Positions 4,698-5,303 of a stretch of DNA of 5,303 nucleotides are shown here, one piece after another. Under the pieces are notes generated by a model, which did not search any database, was not told the origin of the DNA, and worked only from the letters and a program-made list of their open reading frames with translations. Origin of the DNA: an uncultured Eubacteriales bacterium (GTDB taxonomy: Bacteria > Bacillota > Clostridia > Christensenellales > Borkfalkiaceae); the NCBI GenBank assembly GCA_905211955.1, contig CAJMCT010000077.1:1-5303 (forward strand), in the 5' to 3' direction. A program made the translations under genes and the position numbers. The first letter of the stretch is position 1. Each line of letters begins with the position of its first letter.

Positions 4698-5303
4698 ATG
4701 CAAAAAATCACTGTAAACGAAGAATTTTTTAATATCTACGATACCCTAAATTGCGGTCAAGTTTTTAGGTTTTTTCCCTATAAAGAAGGGTATAAAATAA
4801 TCTCTAAGGATAAGTGCGCCTATTCGTATAATAAAGATGGAGTTTGTACTATTGTTTGTGAAGATTGCGACGTGGAATATTTTTCTAACTACTTTGACGT
4901 TGAAAAAGATTATTCAAAAATTTTTAAAAACGCGGTAAACCAAGGCGGTATCATAGAAAAATCGGCAAATTTAGGGAAAGGTATAAGAATTCTAAGACAA
5001 GACAGTGTGGAAACGCTTTTTTCGTTCATTGTTTCTCAAAACAACAATATTCCGAGAATTAAGTCCACGATAGAAAAACTATGCAAAGGTCTTGGCGAGA
5101 AAAAGTTTTTTTTAGACGAAGAATACTATTCTTTTCCTAAAATAGAAAAAATGGCGAGCGCGAGTTTAGAGTTCTATAAAGAAATAGGCTTAGGGTACCG
5201 CGCGGAATACCTAAAGGGCTTAGCCCAAAAGATTGCAGATGGTTTTGACGTTTATAGTTTTAAGGATTTATCAACGACAGAATTAAAAAAGAAATGGACA
5301 GCC
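4698..5303 (+). CDS. ogg: 8-oxoguanine DNA glycosylase / AP lyase, OGG1 family (3' end cut off by window)
   Basis: Base excision repair enzyme that removes 8-oxoguanine opposite cytosine and nicks the strand. The first 202 residues are present and the frame is open to the window edge. Residues 1 to about 95 fit the OGG N-terminal domain, with TLNCGQVFRF (16-25) matching the human segment around Gly42 that reads the oxidised base. From about 96 the HhH-GPD domain begins: GIRILRQD, then FSFIVSQNNNIPRI (108-121) and LGYRAEY (165-171). Asn115, Arg120 and Arg168 correspond to human Asn149, Arg154 and Arg204, which hold the orphaned cytosine. The helix-hairpin-helix, catalytic Lys and catalytic Asp would lie beyond the window, so activity cannot be judged. 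The start at 4698 fits the family N-terminus, but no Shine-Dalgarno sequence is seen; the upstream bases are the terminator T-tract and TTACATTT. Full-length family members are roughly 270-320 residues. Confidence 0.92.
   Translation, partial: MQKITVNEEFFNIYDTLNCGQVFRFFPYKEGYKIISKDKCAYSYNKDGVCTIVCEDCDVEYFSNYFDVEKDYSKIFKNAVNQGGIIEKSANLGKGIRILRQDSVETLFSFIVSQNNNIPRIKSTIEKLCKGLGEKKFFLDEEYYSFPKIEKMASASLEFYKEIGLGYRAEYLKGLAQKIADGFDVYSFKDLSTTELKKKWTA

Noticed and set aside
4691..4700. A leaderless promoter for the ogg gene
   Set aside because: TACATT just before the ATG matches only 4 of 6 -10 positions and is too close to the start codon to yield a transcript that includes it; no -35 box fits within the terminator.
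1..5303. CRISPR array, tRNA or rRNA genes, insertion sequence ends
   Set aside because: No regularly spaced direct repeats, cloverleaf-like sequences, rRNA segments, transposase fragments or flanking inverted repeats were seen on reading the window.

Overview
The window looks like a chromosomal stretch from an AT-rich, Gram-positive-type anaerobe of the Bacillota, most likely an uncultivated gut Clostridia (Christensenellales-like is a guess). Reasons: strong AGGAGG-type ribosome binding sites, a lipoprotein signal peptide, a surface protein with an InlB-type (Flg_new) repeat and a C-terminal membrane anchor, and an L27 protein with the short N-terminal extension ending in Phe-Ala that is typical of Firmicutes.

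Left part (1-3383), plus strand: two exported proteins, 14 bases apart, read as the end of an operon. The first is a lipoprotein with three bacterial Ig-like (Big_2) modules followed by a carbohydrate esterase family 2-like jelly roll and SGNH esterase domain. The second is a secreted beta-sandwich protein with one clear and one degenerate InlB-type repeat and a C-terminal transmembrane anchor without LPXTG. Together they suggest a cell-surface module that binds and deacetylates a polysaccharide. A bidirectional terminator (about 3398-3428) closes this unit and the convergent gene on the other side.

Middle part (3430-4053): a minus-strand gene for a 145-residue, all-helical, methionine-rich protein of unknown function. 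It is divergent from the ribosomal protein operon. The shared 186-base gap holds a very good plus-strand promoter, a weaker overlapping minus-strand promoter, and a folded leader in front of rplU that resembles the autoregulatory L21 leader in position and size.

Right part (4054-5303), plus strand: rplU (L21) and rpmA (L27) form a compact two-gene operon ended by a strong intrinsic terminator. The Prp protease gene usually found between them in Firmicutes is absent, as is the obg gene that often follows. The L27 extension is short and altered at the expected cleavage site. Nine bases after the terminator U-tract begins a gene for an OGG1-family 8-oxoguanine DNA glycosylase, running off the window end. 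It has no visible ribosome binding site.

Most of the window belongs to recognisable families. I do not see strong evidence for a wholly new system. The points most worth checking are the L27/Prp variation, the rplU leader, the SD-less ogg start packed against a terminator, and the function of the esterase/surface protein pair. No tRNA, rRNA, CRISPR array, insertion sequence or attachment site was seen, and no gene-free stretch exceeds 300 bases.
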